This document shows positions 34,921-47,300 of a DNA stretch of 64,000 nucleotides, piece by piece. A model generated the notes under the pieces. It was not told the origin of the DNA. It made no database searches and saw only the letters and a list, made by a program, of their open reading frames with translations. Source of the stretch: Centrapalus pauciflorus (taxonomy: Eukaryota; Streptophyta; Magnoliopsida; Asterales; Asteraceae); contig JAANYP010001768.1 of assembly GCA_020465985.1 (NCBI GenBank), positions 615,247-679,246 on the forward strand, written 5' to 3'. Numbering within the stretch: the first letter of the stretch is position 1; each line of letters begins with the position of its first letter. A program made the position numbers and the translations under genes.

Positions 34921-36208
34921 CTAGTTTATAACCTACGTATTACGTGGGTATTTTTTATTAAATTTATTTATATAAAATGTATATGAGTAAAAATAAAAAC
35001 ATACAAAAATAATAATTATGTTTATTTTTTTTATTATTTACAGATTAAAAAATAGAGTATATTTATCTTTTTTAAAAATATTAAATTGTATTTATCTTTT
35101 ATTTTTATAAGTTGTAATTATCTTTTTGATGAACGTAGAGGTGACACGTGACATTTGATGTTTTCCTTTATTATACATAATAATAATAATTTTCACAACT
35201 AATTCAAATTATTACATTTGGAACTAATTATGATTATTATGGATAATAATGATAGATATTTATTTTAGGTAAACATTAATTTTAAATGTTACAAAATTCA
35301 ATTTATTACTAATTAATTAATGAAAAAAATAAAGTCAAAATAATACAATTAAGTTAAGGTGTTAAATTTGGAAAAAAATGTGGAAAAATAAAATTTTCTT
35401 GTATTGTTGACGTGACATGTGACATGAATTGTTTTGTTTTATTATAATATATGGGTTAATCAACCCATGTATTACATGGGTTGATTTAGTTAATACATAT
35501 TTTTTATATTTAAATAAATTATTATAAAATTTATATATAATTAAAATAAAAAAAATTGAAAGCTAGTTAAATTAAAGATAAAAAAATACTTAGTTGTTTG
35601 ATATTAATTAAAAAAATATTATTATATTGTATTACTAAAAACATATAACATGTGTTTGCAAAAAATGTTTCTTTTAATTTTTGTTAACTTCAAATATGAA
35701 ATATCAATGTAAGAATCAAAAAACTTCAATTATGTGAATGTGTATATATTATGAAAATGATAAAATATAAAATTGGAATATCTGAAAATCAACAATCAAA
35801 ATTTATCATATTCACAATTGAAGTTTTATCAATTAAATTTTAAATCTTGTTAGCAAAATAATTAACAAAAATTTTTAACTTTATTTACTACATTTCTACA
35901 TTTAAATTCAAATTTTTACATTTGAATTTAACTATGATCATTAAGGATAATAATGACACATATTTATTTTAGGTAAATATTAATTCATTAATGAAAAAAT
36001 TAAAATCAAAATTTAATGTAATTAAGGTAATGTAGTAAATTTGGAAAATGAAATAAAAAACTGGCATGACTATAATTATTGATTTTAATTAAGGGTATAA
36101 TAGACATTTCATAAATAATTATGAGTTGTCATTAATCTGAACCATTGATTTCTTTTCATCCAATGGTCCAGAAACTTCAAGTAGTTTTCTTATTATATAT
36201 AGTATAGA
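34921..36208 (-). mobile_element. non-autonomous Helitron
   Basis: On the minus strand it begins TCTATACTATATATAATAAG (36208) and ends with the hairpin ACCCACGTAATACGTAGGTT followed by ATAAACTAG (34921). It lies between a host A and T, the Helitron target. 5' TC, 3' hairpin plus CTAG and absence of TSD are canonical for plant Helitrons. 1288 bp, no Rep/helicase. A second hairpin (AACCCATGTATTACATGGGTT, about 35459-35481) suggests an internal second 3' end. Confidence 0.85.
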
Positions 36209-36407
36209 TATACCAAACTAAAATCTAATTTCCCCTTTGTGTTTTAAATTTTTTCAAGATTCTATAAAATATCAAAATAAACTTAATTTATCTTTATTTT
36301 TATTTTAATTAAACCGGTGAACTAGACCGTCAGAATCTGGCCGGAAAAACAATCTCGAAAACCATAAACACACAAACAAACAAGAAATATGCTAAACTTA
36401 AATTAAA

Positions 36408-38137
36408 GAGTAAATTACAGAAATGGTCCCTGTGGTTTGCATAAAACTTTGGATACGGTCCCTGTGGTTTCAATTTTGCATAAACGGTCCTTATCTTTAC
36501 TGTTTACTTGCAAAATTGGTCCCTCTGCTGTTAACTTTAACCATGAAATGGTTAAATCTTTTATAATGACCATTTTACCCTTTTCATTGATAACATTTTG
36601 GTCCCTCAAGTTTGTTGTTCATTTTAGTTTTGGTCCCTCACTCTATTTTACTTATTATCATTATTAAAACTATTATAATTATTATTTTTTATTTTTATTA
36701 ATCTTTTTACATATTAATTTATTCGTTTATTAAGTTTTTTTATTTTAATATATTTTTTAATTTAAATTACAAGTTTATTTATTTCTTTTATTATAAACAA
36801 TTGTATCAAAGTAGAATCCATTTTCTTTTTTAGTTTTTTCGAATGAAAAAAATACAAACATTTTATATTGTAGTTTACGAAACCAAAAAATTTTGAACCT
36901 TAAACTTTTATTAGTTTTTTCAAACGAAAAAAAGTTGCAAACCATTCTTATTTTAAGTTTTTTCATTTTCTAAACGTAAAAAATATGAAAACCAATCCGT
37001 TTTTTTATTTTTTTGCACAAAAAATTTCAACCATTTCTGGTTTTTTGTTTTGGGAAACGAAAAAAAATACAAACCATTTGGTTATTAGTTTTTGCAAACG
37101 AAAAAACTAGGAATAATTCTGATTTTCAGTTTTTCCAAACAAAAAAATTTATTTTATTTTTCTAGTTTTTCGAACGAAACCATTTCCTTTTATTTTTTTC
37201 TCCAAACGAAAAAACTACGAACTATTACATTTTAAAAGTTTTTCCTAAATACGAAATAGTGTGTAGTATTTTTGTTCGGAAAATCTAAAAAATGGAATGA
37301 CTTGTATTTTTTACGATGGGAAAAAATTTAAAACGTAGTGGCTAGAATAATCTAAAAAAAATACGAATCATTCCATTATTTAGTTTTTTAATGAAAAACA
37401 ACAAACCCTTTTATTATTTAGTTTTTCCGAACAAAAAACTTCTAACCATTAATTTTTATTAATCTTTAGTTTTAACTATTTCATGTCGTAAAAAATACAA
37501 ACCATCCCGTTTTTTTAGTTTTTCCAAACAAAAAGACTACACGCTATTTCGTATTTAGGAAAAACTTTAAAAACATAATAGTTCATAGTTTTTTCGTTTG
37601 GAGAAAAAAATAAAAGGGATTGGTTTCATTCGAAAAACTATAAAAAAGAATGATTTTTTTTTTGTTTAGAAAAACTGAAAATTAGAATTATTCGTAGTTT
37701 TTTTCATTTGCAAAAAGTAATAATAGAATAGTTTGTATTTCTTTTCGTTTCTCAAAACAAAAAATTAGAATGGGTTTTGGTGCAAAAAAAAATAAAAAAA
37801 CGGATTGGTTTTCATAATATTTACGTTTAGAAAATGAAAGAACTTAAAACAAGAATGGTTTGTAAGATTTTTTTGTTTGAAAAAACTAATAAAAGTTTAA
37901 GGTTCAAAATTTTTTGGTTTGAAAAACTACAATATTTAATGTTTGTATTTTTTTTTCATTTGGAAAAAATAAAAAATAAAATGGATTCTATTTTGATACA
38001 ATTGGTTATAATAAAATAAATAAACAATTTGTAATTTTAATTAAAACATCAATTAAAATAAACAAAAGTTAATAAACAAATAAATTAATATGTAAAAAGT
38101 TAAATTAATAATAATAATAAATAATAATAATAATCGT

Positions 38138-38208
<71 letters not shown>

Positions 38209-38470
38209 GTAAAATAGAGTTAAATAAAAAAATTTACTTGAGGGACCAAAACTAAAATGAAAAACAAACTTGAAGGACCAAAATATATTAAAGAAAAGGG
38301 TAAAATGGTCATTATAAAATATTTAACCATTTCATGGTTAAAGTTAACAGCAGAGGGACCAATTTTGCAAGTAAACAGTGAAGATAAGGACCGTTTATGC
38401 AAAATTGAAACTACAGGGACCGTATCCAAAGTTTTATGTAAACCACAGAGACCATTTCTGTAATTTACTC
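36408..38470. mobile_element. 2.06-kb fold-back element G
   Basis: The outer ends GAGTAAATTACAGAAATGGT and the inverted counterpart are nearly identical, and inverted similarity continues through both halves to a centre near 37435 (AGTTTTTCCGAACAAAAAACT). The arms carry the GGTCCCTGTGGTTT words frequent in plant Mutator-type MITEs, then AT-rich GTTTTTTCNAACGAAAAA repeats. Right arm only: (TAA)n at about 38109-38212. No clear TSD. Non-coding. Confidence 0.85.
38109..38212. repeat. (TAA)n microsatellite in the right arm of element G
   Basis: More than 30 imperfect TAA units; the left arm has only a few TTA units at the matching place. Confidence 0.9.
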
Positions 38471-38798
38471 AAAATTTAAAGAACACCAGTCATATGCTTC
38501 TCTTTAGGCTACTTCTTGAGAAACATACATACATCGTACTTAAGAAACCAAGATCCAAAGATCTCTAACCCCACTCCACCATTCATCGTTGCACCCGCCC
38601 TTCGTCGTTATCGTTATCCTGATCAAGAACAAGCATAGGCGGACTTAGGTTGAAATTGAGGTAGCAAATGCAACGGGTCCCCTCCCAAATAACATCGCTT
38701 CGTAGTGAAAAATTTTCAAAAATTATATATGTGCAACCGATGAACTTTTATATATGCACCTTATAACATTCAAAATTTATGTGTGTGCAACTTTATTA
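38471..38798. other. intergenic, no feature seen
   Basis: No gene or repeat end was recognised between element G and the next MITE. Confidence 0.5.
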
Positions 38799-38800
38799 AG

Positions 38801-39117
38801 GGTATGTTTGGTACAGAGAAAAGACACGAGGAGAAATGGAATTGGAATTGGGGGAGATATGGAATTGGAGAGAAATGAAAATGGGTGGATAATTGAAATT
38901 GTGTATCTTGTTTGGTACCAACAGAGAAATAAAGAGGAGAAATGGTGGCTCAGTCATTCTCACCATTTCTCCACCAAATGGAGAGAATTGCATTTCTCCA
39001 TATTTAGCCTTCAAGCAATTCACAGAGAATTCAATTCTCCGCCCAAAAATTGAGAGCATTTCTCCCAAACAAGAGAAAACTCAATTCTCCCCCCTCAAAT
39101 CTCTCTACCAAACAGCC
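38801..39117. mobile_element. MITE, PIF/Harbinger-like
   Basis: TIRs GGGTATGTTTGGTACAGAG and, inverted, GGCTGTTTGGTAGAGAG, with TAA / TGA beside them. The interior is rich in GGAGAAATGG and its complement, so much of the element is self-complementary. Overlapping short frames are not credible genes. Confidence 0.65.
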
Positions 39118-39220
39118 TGAAAGGACCGGATATTTTTATAACTAAATTTCCACCAATCTCAAGCAATATACCTCAAATATACGAGATAATTTAAATTTTT
39201 CTAAAGTCATACATCGATAA

Positions 39221-39575
39221 TGTTAGATTAATTATTTCGATCCTAGGAGTTATTTTGTAATATTTATTAACATTGTAATGTGTCATGTATTTATTTCTAT
39301 GTAATTTCTTTCTTATGTAATAGTGTAGGGGCCATTGTTGCCAAGTCTTGTAAGTTAATTAAATGAGCCTATAAAGGCTCCTAGGGTTGCTTTTGGAATA
39401 TACACGGTTGACCTACATTTGAATCTTCTCTTGGAGCCGCCACTGTTCTTCCATTTTCACCAACATTCATATTGTCTTCTTTCTTATTATAAACACATTT
39501 ATTGAGCTTGTTTCTTCATGTGTTTGATGAGAAAAACGTCAAGGTGCTGAATATATACGGGATTTCATATTAACA
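39221..39575 (+). repeat. 5' LTR of SIRE-like element 2
   Basis: 355 bp, TGTTAGA to TTAACA, with a TATA box in the palindromic GAGCCTATAAAGGCTCC near 39364-39380. Confidence 0.95.
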
Positions 39576-39577
39576 AT

Positions 39578-39589
39578 TGGTATCAGAGC
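39578..39589 (+). promoter_or_regulatory. primer-binding site
   Basis: TGGTATCAGAGC two bases after the LTR, matching initiator Met tRNA. Confidence 0.95.
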
Positions 39590-40009
39590 TCAGAGGGGTG
39601 GATTTCAACTGATTATTTACGGAATCTGCTGGGTTGTGCATGTTCTTCGAAGTTCTTCAATATTCAACCGGTTAGATCTTCATTTTCCATGGTTTTTCGA
39701 GTTTCTTCTGTTATAATGGTTCTATAAACATCACATTATCATTATATACTGATTTTGAACTCATTTACTTCCATATCTTTGTTTAAATCATCAAGAATCG
39801 ACCATTTTGAAGCTTGAAAATATGGGTTTTTTAAGTGGGTTTTTCATGTGTTCATGCTAGTTTTAAGTGTTTTCTAGGTTGTTTTAAACTACCAAAAGTG
39901 TTTAAAATAGTTTATAAATCATTTAGAACTGTTTTTTAGGCATCAAAACTGATAAAAATCGATTTTTGTCTATTCTGCCTTAGAAAATCGTAAAAACCTG
40001 CTGTATTTC

Positions 40010-40510
40010 GGATTATATACTGTAGCATTTCGGACCATATAGGCACCAAATTCGGACCCCACAACCATCCTAATTCGGACCTCACTTAGGTGTATTTCGG
40101 ACACCCTCTAAGCCTATTTCGGACCTTAATTCGGTCCTATCCGAACTTCGGACCATCCGAAGTTCAGGAAAGGCTTTCCATTTTTTTAATTGGGACTTGT
40201 TCTTAAATTTTTTTTAATTTCGGACCATCCGAATTCGGTCTTCTGTCCCTATTTCGGAACCATCAAATTTCGGCCATTTCACTGTTCATCCGAATTCGGT
40301 TCATCCGATTTCGGTCCATAGGTCCATCCGAACTTAGGTCATCCGAAAAGCTCATCCGAATTACGTCACATATCCGAATTTGGACCTTCATCCAGATTAC
40401 TATACATCCGAAATTGGCCCATCCGAAGTCCAGTCATCCGAATTCTACCCATCCGAATCACTATTCATCCGAATCACTGTTCATCCGAACTCATCATCCG
40501 AATTCAGAAC
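40010..40510. repeat. CCGAATTCGG-type array in the gag leader
   Basis: About 20 or more units such as ATTTCGGACC, CATCCGAATTCGG and CATCCGAA in the untranslated leader between the primer site and gag. In-frame Pro/Ser repeats over it are artefacts of the array. Confidence 0.9.
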
Positions 40511-40591
40511 ACTCTGTTTTCAGTACAACCCATCTGTACTCAGTTTCCACCTCTAAGATCTCCACAATCTCAATCAGCACCTATACTCATA

Positions 40592-43500
40592 ATGTCTCGT
40601 GAAGCTCTTGTACTCGGATCTGAGAACAGACCACCTGTTCTCTATCCTGATGAATACGAACAATGGAAAGCCCGGTTCCTGAAATTCGTCGGAATGCAAC
40701 CTCTCGGGAATATGATGCTTCAATCAATATCCGAAGGGCCCGTCATCTACTACAGAGAAATTGCTGCCAGACCCGAGGCTGATCCTCCTGTCCTAGCCTC
40801 CAAAGTCGAAAGAGAGCCGGCAAATGACGCCGAAAGGGATCGCCAGCATGCTGATAAGAGGGCAGAATATCTGATCTATCAAGCCCTCCCCACTGATATT
40901 CTGGTAGGTGTAGACAGTAAAATGTCTGCAAAAGAAATGTGGGACGAGCTGGAAATCCAAATGCTGGGGGCAGATCTTGATGACCGTGCCAAAATTGAAG
41001 AGGCAAAGGCAAAGTTTTCAGAATTCCGCGCCTAAGACGGGGAATCTCTGCAATCCACGTTTACCAGGTTTTGTGCAGTCCTTAATGAATTGAATAAACT
41101 GCACATCAAAAAGGATCGGGATGACATAAACATCCAATTCTTTGCCGCCTTAGCCCCCGAGTGGCAGCTTGCATGTAGGGCAACGAAGAGAGTCTTGAAC
41201 ATCCCTGAGGTATCTATAAATGTCGTCTTTAAGGAGCTTAAGAAATATCAAGGCGATGTGGATCAACAAAAGCTGATGGCAACTCAATTGGCCTCTCTAT
41301 TGCTATCAGCCAACACAGGGTTGAAACCAAATGATTCCCTAGCTTTGATCACAAACACGCAGATTCCGACACCATCTTTTGCTCCCGGGTCTTCATCATC
41401 TCAGTATAGGTATGCTTCCCCTCCGCGTGAGGTCTATGATGAGGAGGAAGCCACGATACAAGAACAGATTGCCTTGTGGACCAACCGTCTCCAACAACGA
41501 CGGTTCTCCAACAAGACCAACAACCAACTCCGATATGACACCGGTCCTCGGAGGTACTCCGATGATAGAAGGGATGACAGACGCGATGACTATCGCAGGG
41601 ACGACTACCGCAGACATGATAGAGACGATCGCCGGTATGATGATAGACGCGACTATCGCGATGATCGCCGTTATGACAGGCGTGACGAAAGGCGAGATGA
41701 CAGGAGAGAGGAAAGGAGAGAGGACAGGCGGGACGATCGTAGGGATGATCGTCGGGATGACCGCCGGGAAAGGAGGCGTGATGACAGCCGTGAGCACCGC
41801 CGGGCCGACAAGAGGCCGGCGGAGAGAAGAGAGGAGAAGCCAAGAGCAGACGAGCCAAAGGCTACTGATGAACGTCTCTGCTACAAATGTGGCAAACCGG
41901 GCCACTTTGCTAGGGAATGCAAGAACAATTTTGAGAGAGACGTTGCATATTACGAAAGAAAGCTCGAGGCTGCAAAGACGAAGTCGGATGCATTGGCCCT
42001 CGTCGCCCAGGAGGATTACTGGGATGCTGAAGATTCTGACGACGAGGATGACAATGGCAAAAATTGCTATATGGTTGATCGTCAGGGGTTGGAGATTTGT
42101 GCTGCTGTCACTGCTGCAAATTCAGACACTGCTGCTGAGGGGAAGACAATGAAACATCCACCAGCATGTCTGATGGCTACAACCGACGATCCCCAATGCT
42201 CCACATCCGGCTCAGAGTCCAGCGAGGTATATTCCTATTACATTCCTGCACATGTAAATCAATTATTTGTAGATAATGAATGTACACTACACACACAAAT
42301 ACTTGATCTACAAGATAGATTAAAAGCTGAAACTGCAAAGTGTGTACAGGCGGAACATCAAGCTCATATTTTGAAAGAATCATCTGAATTATATCATGCA
42401 AAATGGTTAACTAATCATAATGTTATAAAACAGATGTTGATAGAAAAAGTAGATGTTCAGGATAGGAATATATACCTTGAATCTTGCATGGAAACGCTTT
42501 CAAAAGAAAAACTCTCTTTAAAAGAAGAAATTTCTGTTCTTACAAAACAATTAGATGTGGTAAATATGGAAAATATAGACAGTTTAGAAAAATACAATAT
42601 GATTGAAGAAGAAAGGATAAGTTTGTACGCAAGAATAAAGACCCTTGACGATGCATTTTTGAAAAGGGGTCAAACAGAACAAACTATCCATTTAAATCAG
42701 CCCAAAGAAACTAGGTTTTACCATTCTAAACAGGGAATTGGTTTTAAAAATCCTAAATATTTGGAAAAAGCACAAAATGTCTTACCTGTATTTTATGACA
42801 TGAATTATATGGGAGCCGGTATTAAATCTTTCTTTTTTGAGTCATCAAAAGAAGTTTTAAACCAAGAAAATGAGAAACGTGTTGCGCGTAAAGATAAAGA
42901 AATTTCTTTTCATTATGAAGAACTTAACGAGAGTTATTCTTCTAGAGTACCCACTTTAGAGGAAGATCTCTCGTCAACTTATTCAGAAACTGAATTGAAC
43001 ACTGAAACTGAAAAATCAAATCCTCAACTTTATATTCCTGCAAAAGTTCTTCAACAACAAATCATTGTTTTAGAAAAGGAATTGAAGTCGTCTCAAGAAA
43101 AAGCACTTGATCTTCAAGATGCTCTTTTTAAGAGAGAAGAAGAATTGATAAATCAATCTTTTCAACAAACTGTGGAAGTCACTGTCTACAGAGAAAATTT
43201 TGAAATAGTTTCACAACGATTGAAAGATCTTTCAAAACAACAAACACTTTCTCATTCTCTAAAAATTTCATGTATGTCATCAGATAAAGGTAAGGCTACA
43301 GCTGAAACTTCTTCTATCTTTGTCAAAGGTGAGTGCACAAATGCTTTCAAGAATGAGGTTTCTAAAAAGACTCAGATGAAATCCAAGTCTTTTAAGAAAC
43401 CCACTCACCTCCAAAAAGAAAAGTCTGTCAAGTCTAAATCTTCCATACTTACTGACTCTAATCGTTTTGTTCCTACAGATCATATAAGGAGAGTCCCAAA

Positions 43501-44062
43501 AACCACCATGCAGGATTTTTCAAGTTTTTTTGTGAAGAAGGCTTTGATGCCATGTGAATTTGTTTCTAGAGATAGGATGTCTGTAATCTCTAAAGACAAT
43601 TTGTGTAACCAAGTGTGTGACAATGTTTGTAATGATGTACCGAATTCTACTATTTCTTTAAAGTACTCTTTCAAGGATTTGTTTAATCTATGTCCAACTA
43701 AATATAGACGACAGGTTCCTGAAATGAATGCTTTTGTGCCTTATCCTGTTAAACGTATTCGGAAAAAGAAAACTAAAAATAGTGCATCATCGGCCACAAA
43801 CAAAGTTGAGACATGTCTGTTGCCAAGGCCCAAAACCAAAGCAACGGTCAAGAAGGTCTCATCAAGACAAAAACCGAAGGCAATTTCAGCGCCTAAGGTT
43901 CCAAAACCCAATAAATCCAATCTTCAATGGATTCCAAAGGGTTGTGCATCTAGACCACACACAAATGCTAGTTGGGTTTCTAAATCTGTACACGTGCCAT
44001 ATAAATCTGGAATTCCTAACAAAAAGGGACCCATATTGAGGTGGGTACCCAAGGTTGTGTGA
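40592..44062 (+). pseudogene. copia Gag of SIRE-like element 2, one in-frame stop
   Basis: One reading frame of about 1156 codons, interrupted only by TAA at 41033-41035. The N-terminal half is a copia-type capsid (YEQWKARFLKFV, LPTDILVGV, MWDELEIQMLG). A mixed-charge tract of Arg-Asp repeats covers 41555-41830, followed by one zinc knuckle CX2CX4HX4C (CYKCGKPGHFAREC) at 41879. A long C-terminal extension with coiled-coil character (42240-43250) and a basic tail ends WVPKVV. This extension is typical of the long SIRE-type Gag. The stop would leave a 147-residue product. The gag frame (2) differs from the pol frame (1), and a possible intron bridges them. Confidence 0.9.
41555..41830 (+). repeat. 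Arg-Asp dipeptide-repeat tract in Gag
   Basis: About 90 residues dominated by RDDRR, RRDDY and EERRE units, encoded by variable codons, just before the zinc knuckle. It resembles RD mixed-charge domains of RNA-binding splicing proteins; role here unknown. Confidence 0.9.
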
Positions 44063-44331
44063 TCTTAATGCAGATGGTTCTTGGTTACTTCTGATCAAGA
44101 CCCGTGCTTCAAAGAAATGGCTTCTAGTTACCTTAGACTAGGACCCGTTCTTTTGCTTGTCGGTTGTGCTTAAACCGACACGTTTGGCTTCTGTGCACAC
44201 AGCCCAGGACCCAGTCTTAACTCATCATGTTTTCTGAACATCTCGATTCAGAACACGGTTTGATTGTGAATTAAAAATGGATGAGTTTGAATACATATAG
44301 TTTTCATTATATGAATTTATGTGTTTTTCAG
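44054..44331 (+). other. candidate gag-pol intron
   Basis: A GT after AAG (44054) near the end of gag and TTTTTCAG at 44331 would join gag to the pol frame, both phase 0, placing the last gag codons directly before AMSIWYMDSG. 278 bp. The donor (AAG|GTTGTG) is weak; alternatives in phase exist a few bases upstream (TGG|GTACCC). Unspliced RNA would end at the gag stop 44060-44062. Confidence 0.45.
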
Positions 44332-47300
44332 GCTATGTCCATTTGGTATATGGATTCGGGTTGCTCCAAGCATATGACAGGAAGAAGAGAATTGCTGTCC
44401 AACGTTGTTGAACAGTACTGCGGAACTGTGAAATTCGGGAACAACCATCAGGCTCAAATAAAAGGATACGGGGACTTAGTTCTAAATAATCTGGTCATCA
44501 AGGACGTTGACTATGTTGAAGGGTTATCTCATAATCTTTTTAGCATAGGACAGCTCTGCGACAAAGGACTAGAAGTAACATTTAGGGCTAAGAACTGCAG
44601 TGTTAAGAACATAGATGGAAAAGAAATCTTGACTGGTTCCCGAAAATCTAACCTTTACACCATTGACGTATCTAAGCTTGTGGTGAAGGATAACATTTGC
44701 CTACTATCAAAAGCCTCGTCAAAAGACTCTTGGTTGTGGCATCGAAGATTATCCCATTTGAATTTTGATAACATAAACAAGCTGGCTGCGAAGCAATTGG
44801 TCAAAGGACTTCCTGAGTTGCGCTACGAAAAGGACCATCTTTGCGGAGCATGTGAGAAAGGAAAAATGAAACGATCATCTCACAAACCAAAGCCCGAACC
44901 ATCAACAAAAAGAGTTTTGGAGTTACTTCATATGGATTTATGCGGACCGATGAGAACTCAAAGCATAAATGGAAAACGATATGTGTTGGTTATCGTTGAT
45001 GATTATTCTCGATATACCTGGGTCAGGTTCTTGCGTTCCAAGGACGAGACAGCTCAAGAAATCATTGATTTTATCAAGAGTGTCGAGACCCAACAGCAGC
45101 TGTCAGTACAATCAATCAGATCAGATAACGGCACGGAGTTCAAGAACTCGGTAGTAGAGGGCTTCCTTCGATCCAAGGGGATTCAGCATCAATACTCTGC
45201 TGCTAGAACACCTCAACAAAACGGGATCGTGGAAAGGCGTAACCGTACGCTAGTAGAAGCCGCTCGTACAATGCTCACATACTCAAAGCTACCTCCGTTC
45301 TTGTGGGCCGAAGCCGTATCAACAGCATGCTATACACAGAATCGCTCCATCATTCATAAGCGCTTTAACAAAACTCCATACCAGCTCTTTTTGAATAAAG
45401 TACCATTTATCAAGTACTTACGTGTATTTGGTTGCAGGTGCTATGTGCTGAATGACAGAGACAACCTCGGGAAATTTAACGAAAAGGCGGATGAAGCGAT
45501 CTTCATTGGATACTCATCCAACTCGAAGGCGTATCGCGCATTCAATACCCGAACCAGAACAGTCAACGAAAGTGTGCACGTCACATTTGATGAGTTGGCT
45601 GAACTGGCACCCGAAGTTGATCAATCAGGACCACGCATTACTCAAATGCCTGGAGACTCTTCGAATAACCCCATTTCTTTTTCTTCTTCTGATTTGGTTA
45701 ATTTATTTGATCCTTTTTATGTTGAATTTTTCGGTCCTAACGCTAGTGTGTCTAATGTTGTTAATAATGTAGGTAATCCTTCCAGTTCAACTGCGCCGCA
45801 AAGTTTCTCCACTCCATCTTCATCAACATATCCTCATCCATCCACATCATCCACCGACACATCCGCAGTTGAATCTACTCCTGTAATACCCTCACATATA
45901 ATACCAACGATTCTTCCTTCACCTGAACACTCGGAAATTGAACCCGAACCTGTGGTACCATCATTTGAAACCATTGACCATGAATCCTCATCCATTCCCA
46001 TATTAACCACAGAGGTTCCATCCCGAGCACCCCTTCCACACGAGATCAAATGGACCCGCAGTCACCCATCAGAACAAATCATTGGTGACTTAACAACAGG
46101 AGTCCAAACTCGTAGGGCATTTGCTAATGAATGTCTCTACACTTCATTCTTAAGTATGATAGAGCCCGCTCGTGTGGATGAAGCCCTGACAGATCCGGAT
46201 TGGATAGTTGCAATGCAAGAGGAACTCAACCAGTTTGAACAGCTAAGAGTATGGCGGTTAGTTCCCAAGCCAAAAGACCGTACAATCATCGGAACAAAGT
46301 GGATCTTCAAGAACAAACGAGATGAAAACGGCATTGTGATAAGGAACAAAGCAAGACTTGTTGCCAAAGGCTACCGACAACAAGAAGGGATAGATTATGA
46401 CGAGACCTTCGCTCCCGTTGCACGGATCGAAGCAATCAGAATCTTCTTGGCGTATGCGGCACACAAAGACTTCAAAGTGTACCAAATGGACGTCAAGACT
46501 GCCTTTCTGAACGGTGAACTTAACGAGGAAGTGTATGTTGAACAACCACAAGGCTTTGTTGATGCACATAAACCTGACCATGTTTATGTGCTAGATAAGG
46601 CCCTCTATGGTTTAAAACAAGCACCTCGAGCATGGTATGATAGTCTTTCGAATTTCCTTATTTCTGCCGGTTTCTATAAAGGTGTGGTGGACACAACTCT
46701 GTTCACTAAAAGGGAAGGCCCACATATAATGCTAGTACAGATTTATGTTGACGATATTATATTTGGATCTACTGACAGTAATTTTTGTAAGGATTTTTCA
46801 GCCCTAATGGAGTCTCGGTTTGAGATGAGTATGATGGGGGAAATGAACTTTTTCCTCGGATTACAAGTCAAACAACTTGAGGATGGGATTTTTGTGAACC
46901 AGTCGAAATATACTCTTGACATTCTCAAGAAGTATAAGTTAGACTCTTGCACGAGTATCGCAACTCCCATGGCCTCCAACTGTAAGTTAGACACCGATCC
47001 TTCTGGGAAAAGTGTCGATAATACAACTTACAGAGGGATGATAGGATCCTTACTGTACTTGACTGCCAGTAGACCGGATATAGTGTTTTCAACATGTCTT
47101 TGTGCTAGATTTCAGGCCGACCCAAAAGAATCACACCTAACTGCGGTAAAACGCATTTTTCGTTATCTTAAGGGTACACCCGAACTTGGTCTATGGTATC
47201 CAAAGGGAACCGATTTCGATCTTACCGCGTTTTCAGATGCTGATTTTGCAGGTTGTAGAGTGGACAGAAAAAGCACATCGGGAGGAATACAGTTCTTAGG

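Noticed and set aside
36437..38463. Short frames in the fold-back element
   Set aside because: They mirror each other on both arms and are translations of a non-coding MITE-type repeat.
40414..40602. Short Pro/Ser-rich frame before gag
   Set aside because: Created by the CCGAATTCGG array in the leader.
41349..42152. Long frames in other phases over the gag RD tract
   Set aside because: The GC-rich repeat opens several frames; only the Gag frame has the zinc knuckle and continuity.
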